Shown here: in pieces, positions 45,038 through 53,816 of the stretch | Numbering within the stretch: the stretch's first letter is position 1 | Layout of the letters: each line of letters starts with the position of its first letter | Origin: Neotamlana nanhaiensis | GTDB taxonomy: Bacteria > Bacteroidota > Bacteroidia > Flavobacteriales > Flavobacteriaceae | DNA length: 64,000 nt | Assembly (NCBI RefSeq): GCF_000943555.1 | Contig: NZ_JTDV01000002.1 | Location: forward strand, 360,831-424,830 | Reading direction: 5' to 3' | The notes under the pieces: generated by a model | Told to the model about the DNA's origin: nothing | The model's database searches: none | Seen by the model: only the letters and a program-made list of their open reading frames with translations | Position numbers and translations under genes: made by a program

Positions 45038-45718
45038 ATGAAATATAATCGTCTTTTATTGTTTGTCGCTTGTTGTATAAGTTTTGTTACAAAAAGTGAA
45101 GCTCAAAATTATAGAATTAATAACGGCTTTGGTTTAACCGGAGGCATAACGCAGTTTAATATTTTAACCGATAATTTTGAAGTAGAAGAAGGAAATGGGT
45201 TTTTAGGAGGTTTTTTAGCAACTGTAGATTTACCTTTAAAATGGTATAATGTAGGTTTTGGGATGCAGTTTTCTGAAAACCCTGTGAAAATTTCAGGGCG
45301 TGAAACATTGGCTATAACAACTGATGAAACTTTTATTGAATACAAGTTGTTTACTGTACAATTGGCTATGTTGTTAAACATTAAGGTTATTCCTAAATAT
45401 TTTACAATAGATGTTGGTCCAATAGTGCAATACAATAGTAAGTTTGAGTTTAAGGATAAAGATCAAGAAAGCTTTTATGTAAATAATTACGATAATTTAC
45501 AGGCGAGTGATATTACTGATATTTCTCAGTTTAATTTAAATGGAGCAATTGGTGCATCGTTAGGGATTAAGCATTTTAAATTGCGTGCGCAATACATGTA
45601 TGGGTTTACCAATATGCTTAATAAATTGCAGAAGAAAAACTTAGATACTTCTGGAGGCGAAGCCAATTTTAAAGGAAACCAAAGTTTATTAATGCTTGGT
45701 GCTATTGTAGAGTTTTAA
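45038..45718 (+). CDS. PorT-family outer-membrane beta-barrel protein
   Basis: A 226-residue exported barrel protein. Signal peptide MKYNRLLLFVACCISFVTKSEAQ. Amphipathic strands follow (GFGLTGGITQFNI, YNVGFGMQFSE, LAMLLNIKVIPKYFTIDVGPIVQYNSKFEF in outline, KLRAQYMYGFTNML), ending in LLMLGAIVEF with a C-terminal Phe, as in outer-membrane barrels. It belongs to the broad PorT-like barrel group; the founder PorT is a T9SS component, but this one need not be. The start at 45038 is chosen because it opens the signal peptide and follows a promoter box. Confidence 0.78.
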   Translation: MKYNRLLLFVACCISFVTKSEAQNYRINNGFGLTGGITQFNILTDNFEVEEGNGFLGGFLATVDLPLKWYNVGFGMQFSENPVKISGRETLAITTDETFIEYKLFTVQLAMLLNIKVIPKYFTIDVGPIVQYNSKFEFKDKDQESFYVNNYDNLQASDITDISQFNLNGAIGASLGIKHFKLRAQYMYGFTNMLNKLQKKNLDTSGGEANFKGNQSLLMLGAIVEF

Positions 45719-45728
45719 AAAATTAAAA

Positions 45729-45855
45729 ATCGGTTTTAGGAATCTCTTTATTTGTCATCCTGAACTCGTTTCAGGATCTCATAAAATTGAAATCTGTTCA
45801 GAAATAAATCTGAAAATAGGTTATATACAAATTCCAAAAAATTCCCAAAACCGAT
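45729..45855. repeat. Intergenic element with 15-bp terminal inverted repeats
   Basis: ATCGGTTTTAGGAAT (45729-45743) is the inverse, with one mismatch, of ATTCCCAAAACCGAT (45841-45855). Inside is a hairpin ATCCTGA (45757-45763) / TCAGGAT (45771-45777) in a segment reading GTCATCCTGAACTCGTTTC. It fills the gap between two convergent genes and could act as a terminator. Confidence 0.55.
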
Positions 45856-45863
45856 ATCATATA

Positions 45864-47387
45864 TTATAGCATCGAAATTACTTTATCAATACGTTTAATC
45901 GTTTCATTCTTTCCTATTAAAAACATAATTTCGAAAACATCTGGTCCTTGTAAGGCACCAACAAGTGCAATTCGTAAAGGCATCATAACTTTACCAAAGC
46001 CAATATTATTTTCGGTTATCCATCCTTTTATATCAGTTTGTAATGCATTTACAGTAAAATCATCAATGTGTGTTATTATGCTTTTTACTTTGGTTAAAAC
46101 CTCGGCCGTATCGTCTTTAAAGGCCTTTTTTGTGGCCTTTTCGTCGTAACTTGTTGGTGTTGCAAAGAAAAAGTGTGTTAAGTCCCAGAAATCGCTTATA
46201 AATGTGGCGCGCTCTTTTATTAAGCCAATTACTAAAGCAATATAATTTACATCGATGTCGCTCTCGTTACTATTTAATTTTTCATCAAGAATAGGTTTAA
46301 ATTGTTCTGCTAAATGCAAGTCGAGTTGTTCTTGCATGTAATGATGATTAAACCATTTGGTTTTATCTGGATCGAAACGCGCACCAGATTTGTTTACTTT
46401 ACTTAAATCGAAAGCTTGAATTAATTCTTCTAAACTAAAAATTTCTTGTTCTGTTCCTGGGTTCCATCCTAAAAATGCTAAAAAGTTTACAACAGCTTCA
46501 GGGAAATAACCATCTTCTTTGTAACCTCTAGAAATATCGCCTTCTGGGGATTTCCATTCTAAAGGAAATACAGGAAATCCTAATTTATCGCCATCGCGTT
46601 TGCTTAATTTTCCTTTTCCTGTTGGTTTTAAAATTAATGGTAAATGTGCAAATTCTGGAGCTTCCCAATTAAAAGCACGATAGAGTAGAACGTGTAAGGC
46701 TAAACTTGGCAGCCATTCTTCACCACGAATAACGTGCGATATTTCCATTAAATGGTCATCTACAATATTTGCTAAATGGTAAGTTGGCATACCATCGCTT
46801 TTAAACAATACTTTATCGTCTAAAACGTTAGTGTCAATTTTTATATCGCCACGAATTATATCTTTTAAATGAAGTGCTTCGTCTTGCGGACTTTTAAAGC
46901 GAATAACATAATCTTCGCCAGCGTCAAGTTTTTGTTGCACATCTTCCGCGCTAAGCGATAACGAATTATTAAGCTTTAAGCGGTTATGCCAATTGTAAAT
47001 AAATGTTTTGCCTTTGGCTTCGTGGTCTTTTCTGTGAGCATCTAACGCTTCAGCGGTATCGAAAGCGTAATAGGCGTTACCCGAGGCTATAAGTTCATCG
47101 GCATATTGTTTGTACAAATGTTTGCGTTCACTTTGTCTGTATGGTCCAAATTTTTCGGCTTTATTCGGCCCTTCATCAAAAGGAAAACCACACCAATTTA
47201 AGGCGTCGATAATATATTGTTCGGCACCTTCTACGTAACGGTTTTGGTCGGTATCTTCTATGCGTAACACAAAGGTTCCGTTGTGTTTTTTGGCAAATAA
47301 ATAATTAAATAAAGCAGTACGAACACCGCCAATATGTAATGGTCCAGTTGGGCTTGGTGCAAAACGCACGCGAACATTTTTTGTCAT
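45864..47387 (-). CDS. gltX: Glutamyl-tRNA synthetase
   Basis: Charges tRNA-Glu. The 507 residues include the class I HIGH motif as HIGG (H18) in APSPTGPLHIGGVRTALFNY and the KMSKS equivalent KLSKRDG near residue 270. GEEWLPSLALHVLLYRAF is characteristic of GluRS. The start at 47387 (MTKNVRVRFAPSPTG) is chosen because the upstream in-frame ATG at 47435 lies above a promoter box and adds 16 atypical residues. It is divergent from the DUF4175 gene. Confidence 0.95.
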   Translation of the reverse strand: MTKNVRVRFAPSPTGPLHIGGVRTALFNYLFAKKHNGTFVLRIEDTDQNRYVEGAEQYIIDALNWCGFPFDEGPNKAEKFGPYRQSERKHLYKQYADELIASGNAYYAFDTAEALDAHRKDHEAKGKTFIYNWHNRLKLNNSLSLSAEDVQQKLDAGEDYVIRFKSPQDEALHLKDIIRGDIKIDTNVLDDKVLFKSDGMPTYHLANIVDDHLMEISHVIRGEEWLPSLALHVLLYRAFNWEAPEFAHLPLILKPTGKGKLSKRDGDKLGFPVFPLEWKSPEGDISRGYKEDGYFPEAVVNFLAFLGWNPGTEQEIFSLEELIQAFDLSKVNKSGARFDPDKTKWFNHHYMQEQLDLHLAEQFKPILDEKLNSNESDIDVNYIALVIGLIKERATFISDFWDLTHFFFATPTSYDEKATKKAFKDDTAEVLTKVKSIITHIDDFTVNALQTDIKGWITENNIGFGKVMMPLRIALVGALQGPDVFEIMFLIGKNETIKRIDKVISML

Positions 47388-47424
47388 GTTTAAAGTTGAT
47401 TTTTTAACGCTTACAAATATTCTG

Positions 47425-47432
47425 CAAAGATA
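47425..47432 (-). promoter_or_regulatory. Putative -7 promoter box for gltX
   Basis: On the minus strand it reads TATCTTTG, an exact TAnnTTTG match, 37 nt upstream of the chosen gltX ATG. This makes the ATG at 47435 an unlikely start. Confidence 0.55.
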
Positions 47433-47506
47433 CAATTAACGTGTAATTATGATGCGTGTAAAAAATAAAATTGTAGTTTAGTAGTTTATAGCGTTTTACC
47501 CAAATC

Positions 47507-50500
47507 ATGACAAATTTTACAGACATACAAAACAAGGTTGAAGCTTTTATTAAAAGGTATTATACCAACGAATTACTTAAAGGCATTATTCTATTTTTTG
47601 CCATTGGATTGCTGTATTTTTTGTTCACGCTTTTTATAGAACATGTACTTTGGTTAGGAACAACAGCACGTACTGTTTTATTCTGGCTTTTTATTGCTGT
47701 AGAATTTGGCTTACTATTAAAATTTATTGCGTTGCCCTTGGCTAAATTATTTAAGCTTAAAAAAGGCATAAACCATTTAGATGCATCAAAAATTATTGGT
47801 CAGCATTTTCCTGAAGTAAACGATAAATTATTGAATGTTTTTCAGTTGGAAAATAATGCTGAAAAATCGGAATTGCTATTGGCAAGCATCGAACAGAAAT
47901 CTGTAGAATTAAAACCCATTCCGTTTAAACTGGCAGTAAATTTTAAAAAGAATATTAAGTATTTAAAATATGCTGCCATTCCGGTTGTAATTATTTTGTT
48001 GTCACTGTTGTCTGGAAATTTTAATTGGTTTAACGATAGCTACAATAGGGTAGTGCATTATAAAACCGCTTACACACCGCCGGCACCTTTTGAGTTTTTT
48101 GTGGTAAACGAAAATTTAACGGCCGTAGAGAATAAAGATTTTACCTTACAAGTTCGTACTGCTGGTGAGGTAATTCCTGAAACGGTTGAAATTAATTACA
48201 ACAACGAAACCTATTTTTTAAAACAGAAAGGTAATGGAGAGTTTGAATATGTTTTTAACAAGCCAAAAACAGCAATCGCTTTTAAATTAACAGCTAACCA
48301 AGTTACCTCGAAACCTTACGAAATTGATGTTGTAAAAACACCAAGTATTGTCGATTTTCAAATGCATTTAAATTATCCGAGTTACACTAAAAAGGCCGAC
48401 GAAGTTTTAAAAAGTTCTGGTAGTGCTTTGGTTCCAGAAGGCACCAAAATAACTTGGGTGTTGGATGCTCAATCAACCAATGCGATTACTTTGTTTTCAA
48501 AAGATACCATTCAATTTTCTAGTGAAAACGAAACAACTTTTAAAGCGTCCAAACGTGTTTTTAGTAACTTCAATTACACATTAAGTACTAGTAATAGTAA
48601 GTTGCAGAATTATGAGAATTTAAACTTCAGTATTAATGTTATAAAAGATGCCTATCCTGAAATTAAGGTGGATGTAAAGCAAGATAGTTTAGATAACCAA
48701 TCGCTTTATTTTTATGGAAAGTTAAATGACGATTACGGTTTACAAAAAGCTCAAATGGTGTATTATCCATCTAATGATATTCAAGATAAGCAGGTAGTAG
48801 ATTTAGGAATTTCTAAAACTAATTTTGCCGAATTTATATCGGCCTTTCCAAACCAATTAAATATTAAACCTGGTATAGCCTATAGTATTTATTTCGAGGT
48901 GTTCGATAATGATGCTGTTCATAGTTTTAAAAGCGCTAAGAGTTCTGTTTTTTCTTTTAGAAAGCGAACTCAAGAAGAGGAAGAGCAGCGCAATTTAGAA
49001 GAACAAGGGAAAACGATAAACGATTTACAAAAGTCGTTTGAGAAGTTTAATTCGCAGGAGAAGAAACTTGAAGAACTTACACAGCTTCAAAAGGAAAAAA
49101 GCGATTTAAATTTTAATGATAAAAAGAAGTTAAAATCATTTATCCAACGTCAAAAAGAACAGGATGAGATGATGAAACATTTTAATAATAAACTGCATAA
49201 TAATATTGATGAGTTTCAAAAAGAAGAGAAAGAAGATCCGTTTAAAGAAGCTTTAAAACAACGCTTAGATGAAAACGAAAAACGCCTTGAAAAAGACGAA
49301 CGTTTACTAAAAGAGTTGGAGCGTATGCAAGATAAAATTAGCAAAGAACAATTAACAGAAAAGCTTGAAGAATTAGCCAAACAAAACAAGAATAAAAAGC
49401 GCAGTTTAGAGCAGTTGTTAGAGTTGACTAAACGCTATTATATTGAGAAGAAGTTAGAGCAATTAAAAGAGGATTTAATGAAGCTGGCTATTGAGCAAGA
49501 AAAACTTTCAAATGACACTAAAGAAGATAACACAGTTGAAAAGCAGGATGCATTAAACGAAAGGTTTGAAGAATACAAGAAGCAAATTTCTAAATTAGAA
49601 GAAGAGAGCAAGTCTTTAAAAAAGCCAATCGGAATCCCTAGAGATAAGCTAGAAGAAAATGAAATAGATAAAGAACAAAATACAGCCTCTGAGGAGTTGC
49701 AAAAGAAGGACCAAGAGAATGCTTCTGAAGAGAAGAATAAGCAAGAGAATAGTTTAGAGCAAAACTTAAAAAACGCTCAAAAAAGTCAGAAGAAGGCGGC
49801 TAAAAAAATGATGGAAATGAGCCAAAGCATGCAACAAGCTATGCAAGCTTCTGGTGGTGATCAGATGCAAGAAGATGCTGAAACGCTGCGTCAAATTTTA
49901 GACAACTTGGTGTTGTTTTCTTTCGATCAAGAAGACTTAATGAATCAGTTTAAAACTTCAGAAACTAACGATAATAGTTTTGCTTCAAACTTAAAAAAGC
50001 AAAATAATTTGTTAGAGCATTTCGAGCATGTAGACGATAGTTTGTTTGCCTTATCGCTTCGTAACCCTAAACTTTCCGAACAGGTTAATAATGAGATTTC
50101 GGAGGTGTATTATAACATGGAAAAGAGTTTGGAAAACTTTGCCGATAATCGAGTGTATCAAGGTATTTCAAATCAGCAATTCACAATTACTGCAAGCAAT
50201 AATTTAGCCGATGTTTTAAGTGATGTGCTAGATAACATGCAGGAGAGTTTAAGTATGTCTCAAGGTCAAGGAAGTTCTGGTGACATGCAGTTGCCCGATA
50301 TTATTATGAGTCAGGAGCAGCTTAATAAAATGATGCAGGAAGGTATGCAAAAAGGAGAGGGTAAACCTAGTGAAGGGGAACAAGGTGATGGTGAAAAGCA
50401 AGGAGAAGGAAGTAAATCTGGTGAAGATTCAAATGGAAAATCTGGTAACCAAGAAGGAGATAGTGACCAAAAAGGTAAGGGCAAAAGCGGTAAAGAAGGA

Positions 50501-50950
50501 CAAAAAGAAGCAGGAGATGGAGAAGGTACAAATGAAGATTTAAATGGGTTGTTGTTTCAAATTTACCAAGAACAACAAAAGCTTAGAAATGCCCTTGAAG
50601 AGCGAATTGCTAAAGAAGGATTAAAAGGCAATGCTCGAAGCTTAGTGCGCCAAATGGAGAATGTAGAATTAGAATTATTAAACAAAGGTTTTACAAAACA
50701 AACGCTTCAAAAAATGATGCAATTAAAGCATCAATTATTAAAATTAGAGAATGCCACATTGCAACAACAACAGGATAATAAGCGTGAGTCACAATCAAAT
50801 TCTAATCAGTTTAATAATAGCACGAATAATCAAATTCCAACAGCGAAACAATATTTTAATACCACTGAAATATTAAACAAACAAGCATTACCTTTGCAGC
50901 CTGTTTATAAAGTTAAAGTACAACAATATTTTAATAAGGCTAATGATTGA
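47507..50950 (+). CDS. DUF4175 large membrane protein
   Basis: A 1147-residue protein of the DUF4175 family, common in Bacteroidota. Hydrophobic helices lie at about residues 22-42, 50-75 and 150-170. A periplasmic-type beta-rich region runs from about 175 to 485. A very long charged coiled coil (about 490-760, rich in E/K/Q) follows, then a Met/Gln segment (KKAAKKMMEMSQSMQQAMQ) and a low-complexity G/E/K/S stretch (about 945-1010). The C-terminus is Gln/Asn-rich. The function is unknown. Its end overlaps ybeY by 8 bp, so the two are translationally coupled. The gene is markedly purine-rich on this strand. Confidence 0.88.
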   Translation: MTNFTDIQNKVEAFIKRYYTNELLKGIILFFAIGLLYFLFTLFIEHVLWLGTTARTVLFWLFIAVEFGLLLKFIALPLAKLFKLKKGINHLDASKIIGQHFPEVNDKLLNVFQLENNAEKSELLLASIEQKSVELKPIPFKLAVNFKKNIKYLKYAAIPVVIILLSLLSGNFNWFNDSYNRVVHYKTAYTPPAPFEFFVVNENLTAVENKDFTLQVRTAGEVIPETVEINYNNETYFLKQKGNGEFEYVFNKPKTAIAFKLTANQVTSKPYEIDVVKTPSIVDFQMHLNYPSYTKKADEVLKSSGSALVPEGTKITWVLDAQSTNAITLFSKDTIQFSSENETTFKASKRVFSNFNYTLSTSNSKLQNYENLNFSINVIKDAYPEIKVDVKQDSLDNQSLYFYGKLNDDYGLQKAQMVYYPSNDIQDKQVVDLGISKTNFAEFISAFPNQLNIKPGIAYSIYFEVFDNDAVHSFKSAKSSVFSFRKRTQEEEEQRNLEEQGKTINDLQKSFEKFNSQEKKLEELTQLQKEKSDLNFNDKKKLKSFIQRQKEQDEMMKHFNNKLHNNIDEFQKEEKEDPFKEALKQRLDENEKRLEKDERLLKELERMQDKISKEQLTEKLEELAKQNKNKKRSLEQLLELTKRYYIEKKLEQLKEDLMKLAIEQEKLSNDTKEDNTVEKQDALNERFEEYKKQISKLEEESKSLKKPIGIPRDKLEENEIDKEQNTASEELQKKDQENASEEKNKQENSLEQNLKNAQKSQKKAAKKMMEMSQSMQQAMQASGGDQMQEDAETLRQILDNLVLFSFDQEDLMNQFKTSETNDNSFASNLKKQNNLLEHFEHVDDSLFALSLRNPKLSEQVNNEISEVYYNMEKSLENFADNRVYQGISNQQFTITASNNLADVLSDVLDNMQESLSMSQGQGSSGDMQLPDIIMSQEQLNKMMQEGMQKGEGKPSEGEQGDGEKQGEGSKSGEDSNGKSGNQEGDSDQKGKGKSGKEGQKEAGDGEGTNEDLNGLLFQIYQEQQKLRNALEERIAKEGLKGNARSLVRQMENVELELLNKGFTKQTLQKMMQLKHQLLKLENATLQQQQDNKRESQSNSNQFNNSTNNQIPTAKQYFNTTEILNKQALPLQPVYKVKVQQYFNKAND

Positions 50951-51365
50951 ATTTAATTACGAAACCGATTTTAAGCTGTCTTCTGAGGATGCAATTTCTG
51001 CTTGGATTAAGGAAACGATTGAGCAAGAAAACCATATTTTAGAAGAAGTAAATTATGTGTTTTGTAATGATGACTATTTACATAAATTGAATGTTGAATT
51101 TCTCAATCATGACACTTTAACCGATATTATTAGTTTCGATTATTGTGTTGGTAAACGCGTTGCAGGTGATATTTTTATTTCTGTTGAAAGAGTAGCGGAT
51201 AACGCTAAAGATTTTGATGTTTCGTTTAATGCGGAATTAAAGCGCGTTATTATTCATGGTGTATTGCATTACTGTGGTTATAAAGACAAAACAGATGCTG
51301 ATGCTAAACTAATGCGAGACAAAGAAGATTTCTACTTAGCGCTTTATAATCAGAAGTTTATTTAA
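50943..51365 (+). CDS. ybeY: Endoribonuclease YbeY (16S rRNA maturation)
   Basis: A 140-residue metal-dependent RNase acting in 16S rRNA 3' processing and ribosome quality control. The core motif is HGVLHYCGYKDKTDADAKLMRDKED: the two first His ligands are kept, while the third ligand, His in E. coli (H3xH5xH), is Asp here. The N-terminal NVEFLNHDTLTDIISFDY is the family signature for the TDVLSF segment. It overlaps the DUF4175 gene and is followed by a parS-like site and mnmG. Confidence 0.92.
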   Translation: MIEFNYETDFKLSSEDAISAWIKETIEQENHILEEVNYVFCNDDYLHKLNVEFLNHDTLTDIISFDYCVGKRVAGDIFISVERVADNAKDFDVSFNAELKRVIIHGVLHYCGYKDKTDADAKLMRDKEDFYLALYNQKFI

Positions 51366-51387
51366 GAATTTTACAAAATTTAATTAG

Positions 51388-51403
51388 TGTTCCACGTGGA
51401 ACG
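51388..51403. promoter_or_regulatory. parS-like palindrome 1
   Basis: TGTTCCACGTGGAACG contains the perfect 14-bp palindrome GTTCCACGTGGAAC (51389-51402). It resembles the chromosomal ParB-binding parS consensus TGTTNCACGTGAAACA, with GGAAC in the second half. It lies in the 55-bp gap between ybeY and mnmG. Confidence 0.65.
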
Positions 51404-51420
51404 CTACAAATTTCCACGAT

Positions 51421-53292
51421 ATGTTTAACGAAGTATATGATGTTATAGTAGTTGGTGCAGGACATGCTGGTAGCGAAGCAGCAGCAGCTGCTGCCAATAT
51501 GGGAAGTAAGACCTTGTTGGTTACTATGAATCTTCAAAACATTGCACAAATGTCTTGTAATCCAGCTATGGGTGGTATTGCTAAAGGGCAAATAGTGCGC
51601 GAAATTGATGCGCTTGGAGGTTATAGTGGTATTGTGTCTGATACCTCGGCAATTCAGTTTAAAATGCTTAATAAGTCTAAAGGGCCAGCTATGTGGAGTC
51701 CGAGAGTACAGAGTGATAGAATGCGCTTTGCTGAAGATTGGCGCATGCTTTTAGAGCAGACAAAGAACTTAGATTTTTATCAAGAAATGGTGTCTGGTTT
51801 GCTTGTTGAAGGTGATAAAGTTGTAGGTGTAAAAACATCTTTAGGTGTTGAGGTTCGAGGTAAATCTGTAGTGTTAACTAATGGTACTTTTTTAAATGGC
51901 TTAATTCATATTGGAGATAAAAATTTTGGTGGGGGTAGAGCAGGTGAAAAAGCAGCTACTGGAATTACCGAGCAGTTGGTTGATTTAGGTTTCGATTCTG
52001 GTAGAATGAAAACAGGAACGCCGCCAAGAGTGGATGGTAGAAGTTTAGATTTTTCTAAAATGGTTGAGCAGCCTGGGGATGAAAATCCTGAGAAATTCTC
52101 ATATTTAGATGTTACAAAACCATTAAAGGATCAGCGTTCTTGTCATATGTCTTATACGAGTCCTTTGGTTCACGATTTGCTTCGTGAAGGGTTTGATAGG
52201 TCGCCAATGTTTAATGGTAGAATTAAAAGTTTAGGACCTCGTTATTGTCCGTCTATTGAAGATAAAATAAATCGTTTTGCAGATAAAGATCGTCATCAAT
52301 TATTTGTAGAGCCAGAAGGTTGGAATACGGTTGAGTATTATATAAACGGATTTTCTACGTCGCTGCCAGAGGATGTTCAATTTAAAGCGTTGCGTTCGGT
52401 TGCTGGTTTTGAAAACGTGAAGTTTTTCCGTCCAGGTTATGCTATAGAATATGATTATTTTCCGCCAACACAATTAAAACACACCTTGGAAACTAAGTTG
52501 GTTAGTGGTTTGTATTTTGCGGGTCAAATTAATGGAACTACGGGTTACGAAGAAGCGGCTTCACAAGGCTTAATGGCTGGTATAAATGCGAGTTTAAAAG
52601 TTCAAGAAAATGAACCGTTCATATTAAAACGTGATGAGGCTTATATAGGTGTTTTAATCGATGATTTAATTACAAAAGGGACAGAAGAGCCGTATAGAAT
52701 GTTTACTTCGCGTGCAGAATATAGAACCTTATTGCGTCAAGATAATGCAGATTTGCGTTTAACGCCGAAAGGTTTTGAATTAGGTTTAGCTTCAGAAAAA
52801 CGATTAAAACGTATGGAGCAAAAGCATGAGTCGGCTAAAGAATTTGTGTCTTTTTTCGAAAACACAAGTGTTAAGCCAGAAGAAATCAATCCTATTTTAG
52901 AGTCTAAAAAATCTTCGCCGGTTAATCAATCTGGTAAATTGTTTAAAATTTTTGCGCGTCCTAATATTGAAATGGATGATGTTAGAAAAGTTGAAAGTGT
53001 TGAAGCTTATATTCAAGAGCATAATTTAGATCGAGAGGTGATAGAGCAAACCGAAATTCAGGTTAAGTATTCTGGTTATATTGCTAAAGAAAAAAATAAT
53101 GCTGATAAGTTAAGTCGATTGGAATATGTGAAAATTCCAGCTGATTTTGATTATTCTAAAATAAAATCCATGAGTTTTGAAGCGCGCGAAAAGCTGAAAA
53201 AAATACAACCAACAACTGTTTCGCAAGCATCAAGAATTAGTGGTGTTTCGCCAAATGATATTTCGGTGTTATTGGTTTATATGGGTAGATGA
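51421..53292 (+). CDS. mnmG: tRNA uridine-5-carboxymethylaminomethyl(34) synthesis enzyme MnmG (GidA)
   Basis: With MnmE it installs the cmnm5 modification at the tRNA wobble uridine, using FAD. The 623 residues are normal. The N-terminal Rossmann FAD site is [12 protein letters not shown] (G12-G17). The family signatures [31 protein letters not shown]-type ([12 protein letters not shown]) and [19 protein letters not shown] are all present. It overlaps the next gene by 4 bp (ATGA). The location next to parS-like sites fits the tendency of mnmG to be origin-proximal in many bacteria. Confidence 0.97.
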   Translation: MFNEVYDVIVVGAGHAGSEAAAAAANMGSKTLLVTMNLQNIAQMSCNPAMGGIAKGQIVREIDALGGYSGIVSDTSAIQFKMLNKSKGPAMWSPRVQSDRMRFAEDWRMLLEQTKNLDFYQEMVSGLLVEGDKVVGVKTSLGVEVRGKSVVLTNGTFLNGLIHIGDKNFGGGRAGEKAATGITEQLVDLGFDSGRMKTGTPPRVDGRSLDFSKMVEQPGDENPEKFSYLDVTKPLKDQRSCHMSYTSPLVHDLLREGFDRSPMFNGRIKSLGPRYCPSIEDKINRFADKDRHQLFVEPEGWNTVEYYINGFSTSLPEDVQFKALRSVAGFENVKFFRPGYAIEYDYFPPTQLKHTLETKLVSGLYFAGQINGTTGYEEAASQGLMAGINASLKVQENEPFILKRDEAYIGVLIDDLITKGTEEPYRMFTSRAEYRTLLRQDNADLRLTPKGFELGLASEKRLKRMEQKHESAKEFVSFFENTSVKPEEINPILESKKSSPVNQSGKLFKIFARPNIEMDDVRKVESVEAYIQEHNLDREVIEQTEIQVKYSGYIAKEKNNADKLSRLEYVKIPADFDYSKIKSMSFEAREKLKKIQPTTVSQASRISGVSPNDISVLLVYMGR

Positions 53293-53753
53293 TGAAGGTT
53301 GTTGAGTTAAAACAGAAGGTTTCTTTTCAAATTAAGGCACAATTTGGCATTCCTCTTGTTGTTTTTTGTTGTGCTATATCTTATATTAATTTAATTTTTT
53401 TTCCTTTGGCATTAGTTTCTATTTGTCTGATGTTTGTGGGTTATTCTTATCTTTTTAGAAGTGATTTTAAACATAAAATGGTGATTACTGTTTTTGGTTT
53501 TAAGTTGATTTATTTAAAGAAAACTTTTTTGAATCCAGACTATATTTCATTATTTCCTCAGTCTTATAAGCAGACAAATGCTTTTGGGTTTTTAGAGTTT
53601 GGTCAATCTAAGTGGAAGGAGTACACTATTAAGTTTTTTAGTTCTAATAGAAATCAAACTGTTTTCAGAAGCGAAAATAAAGAAGATGTTTTGACTCTCG
53701 GAGTTCAATTATCCGACTTGTTAGGAGTCAAATTGTATAATAAATTAAAGTAG
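53289..53753 (+). CDS. Small two-helix membrane protein, unknown function
   Basis: A 154-residue protein with two adjacent hydrophobic helices (residues ~19-38 and ~39-57; [20 protein letters not shown] and [16 protein letters not shown]), then a cytoplasmic-type region of ~95 residues with aromatic content. I do not recognise a family. It overlaps mnmG by 4 nt, implying translational coupling, and ends exactly where the second parS-like palindrome begins. The base composition is unusually T- and G-rich. Confidence 0.75.
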   Translation: MMKVVELKQKVSFQIKAQFGIPLVVFCCAISYINLIFFPLALVSICLMFVGYSYLFRSDFKHKMVITVFGFKLIYLKKTFLNPDYISLFPQSYKQTNAFGFLEFGQSKWKEYTIKFFSSNRNQTVFRSENKEDVLTLGVQLSDLLGVKLYNKLK

Positions 53754-53767
53754 TTCCACGTGGAACA
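53752..53767. promoter_or_regulatory. parS-like palindrome 2
   Basis: AGTTCCACGTGGAACA contains the same perfect 14-bp palindrome GTTCCACGTGGAAC (53753-53766) as the site at 51388. It touches the stop codon of the preceding gene. Confidence 0.65.
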
Positions 53768-53773
53768 GTAGTT

Positions 53774-53799
53774 AAAACACTCAATAAAAGTGTTTTTTT
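53774..53799 (+). terminator. Terminator after the mnmG transcript
   Basis: AAAACACT (53774-53781) pairs with AGTGTTTT (53789-53796) and is followed by TTT. It ends just before the GTG start of the methyltransferase. Confidence 0.65.
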
Positions 53800-53816
53800 A
53801 AAACATTTGTGAATTC

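Noticed and set aside
50341-50530. G/K/E/S low-complexity stretch in the DUF4175 gene as a possible repeat array or frameshift
   Set aside because: The reading frame continues without break and the repeats are not regular; it is a disordered protein segment.
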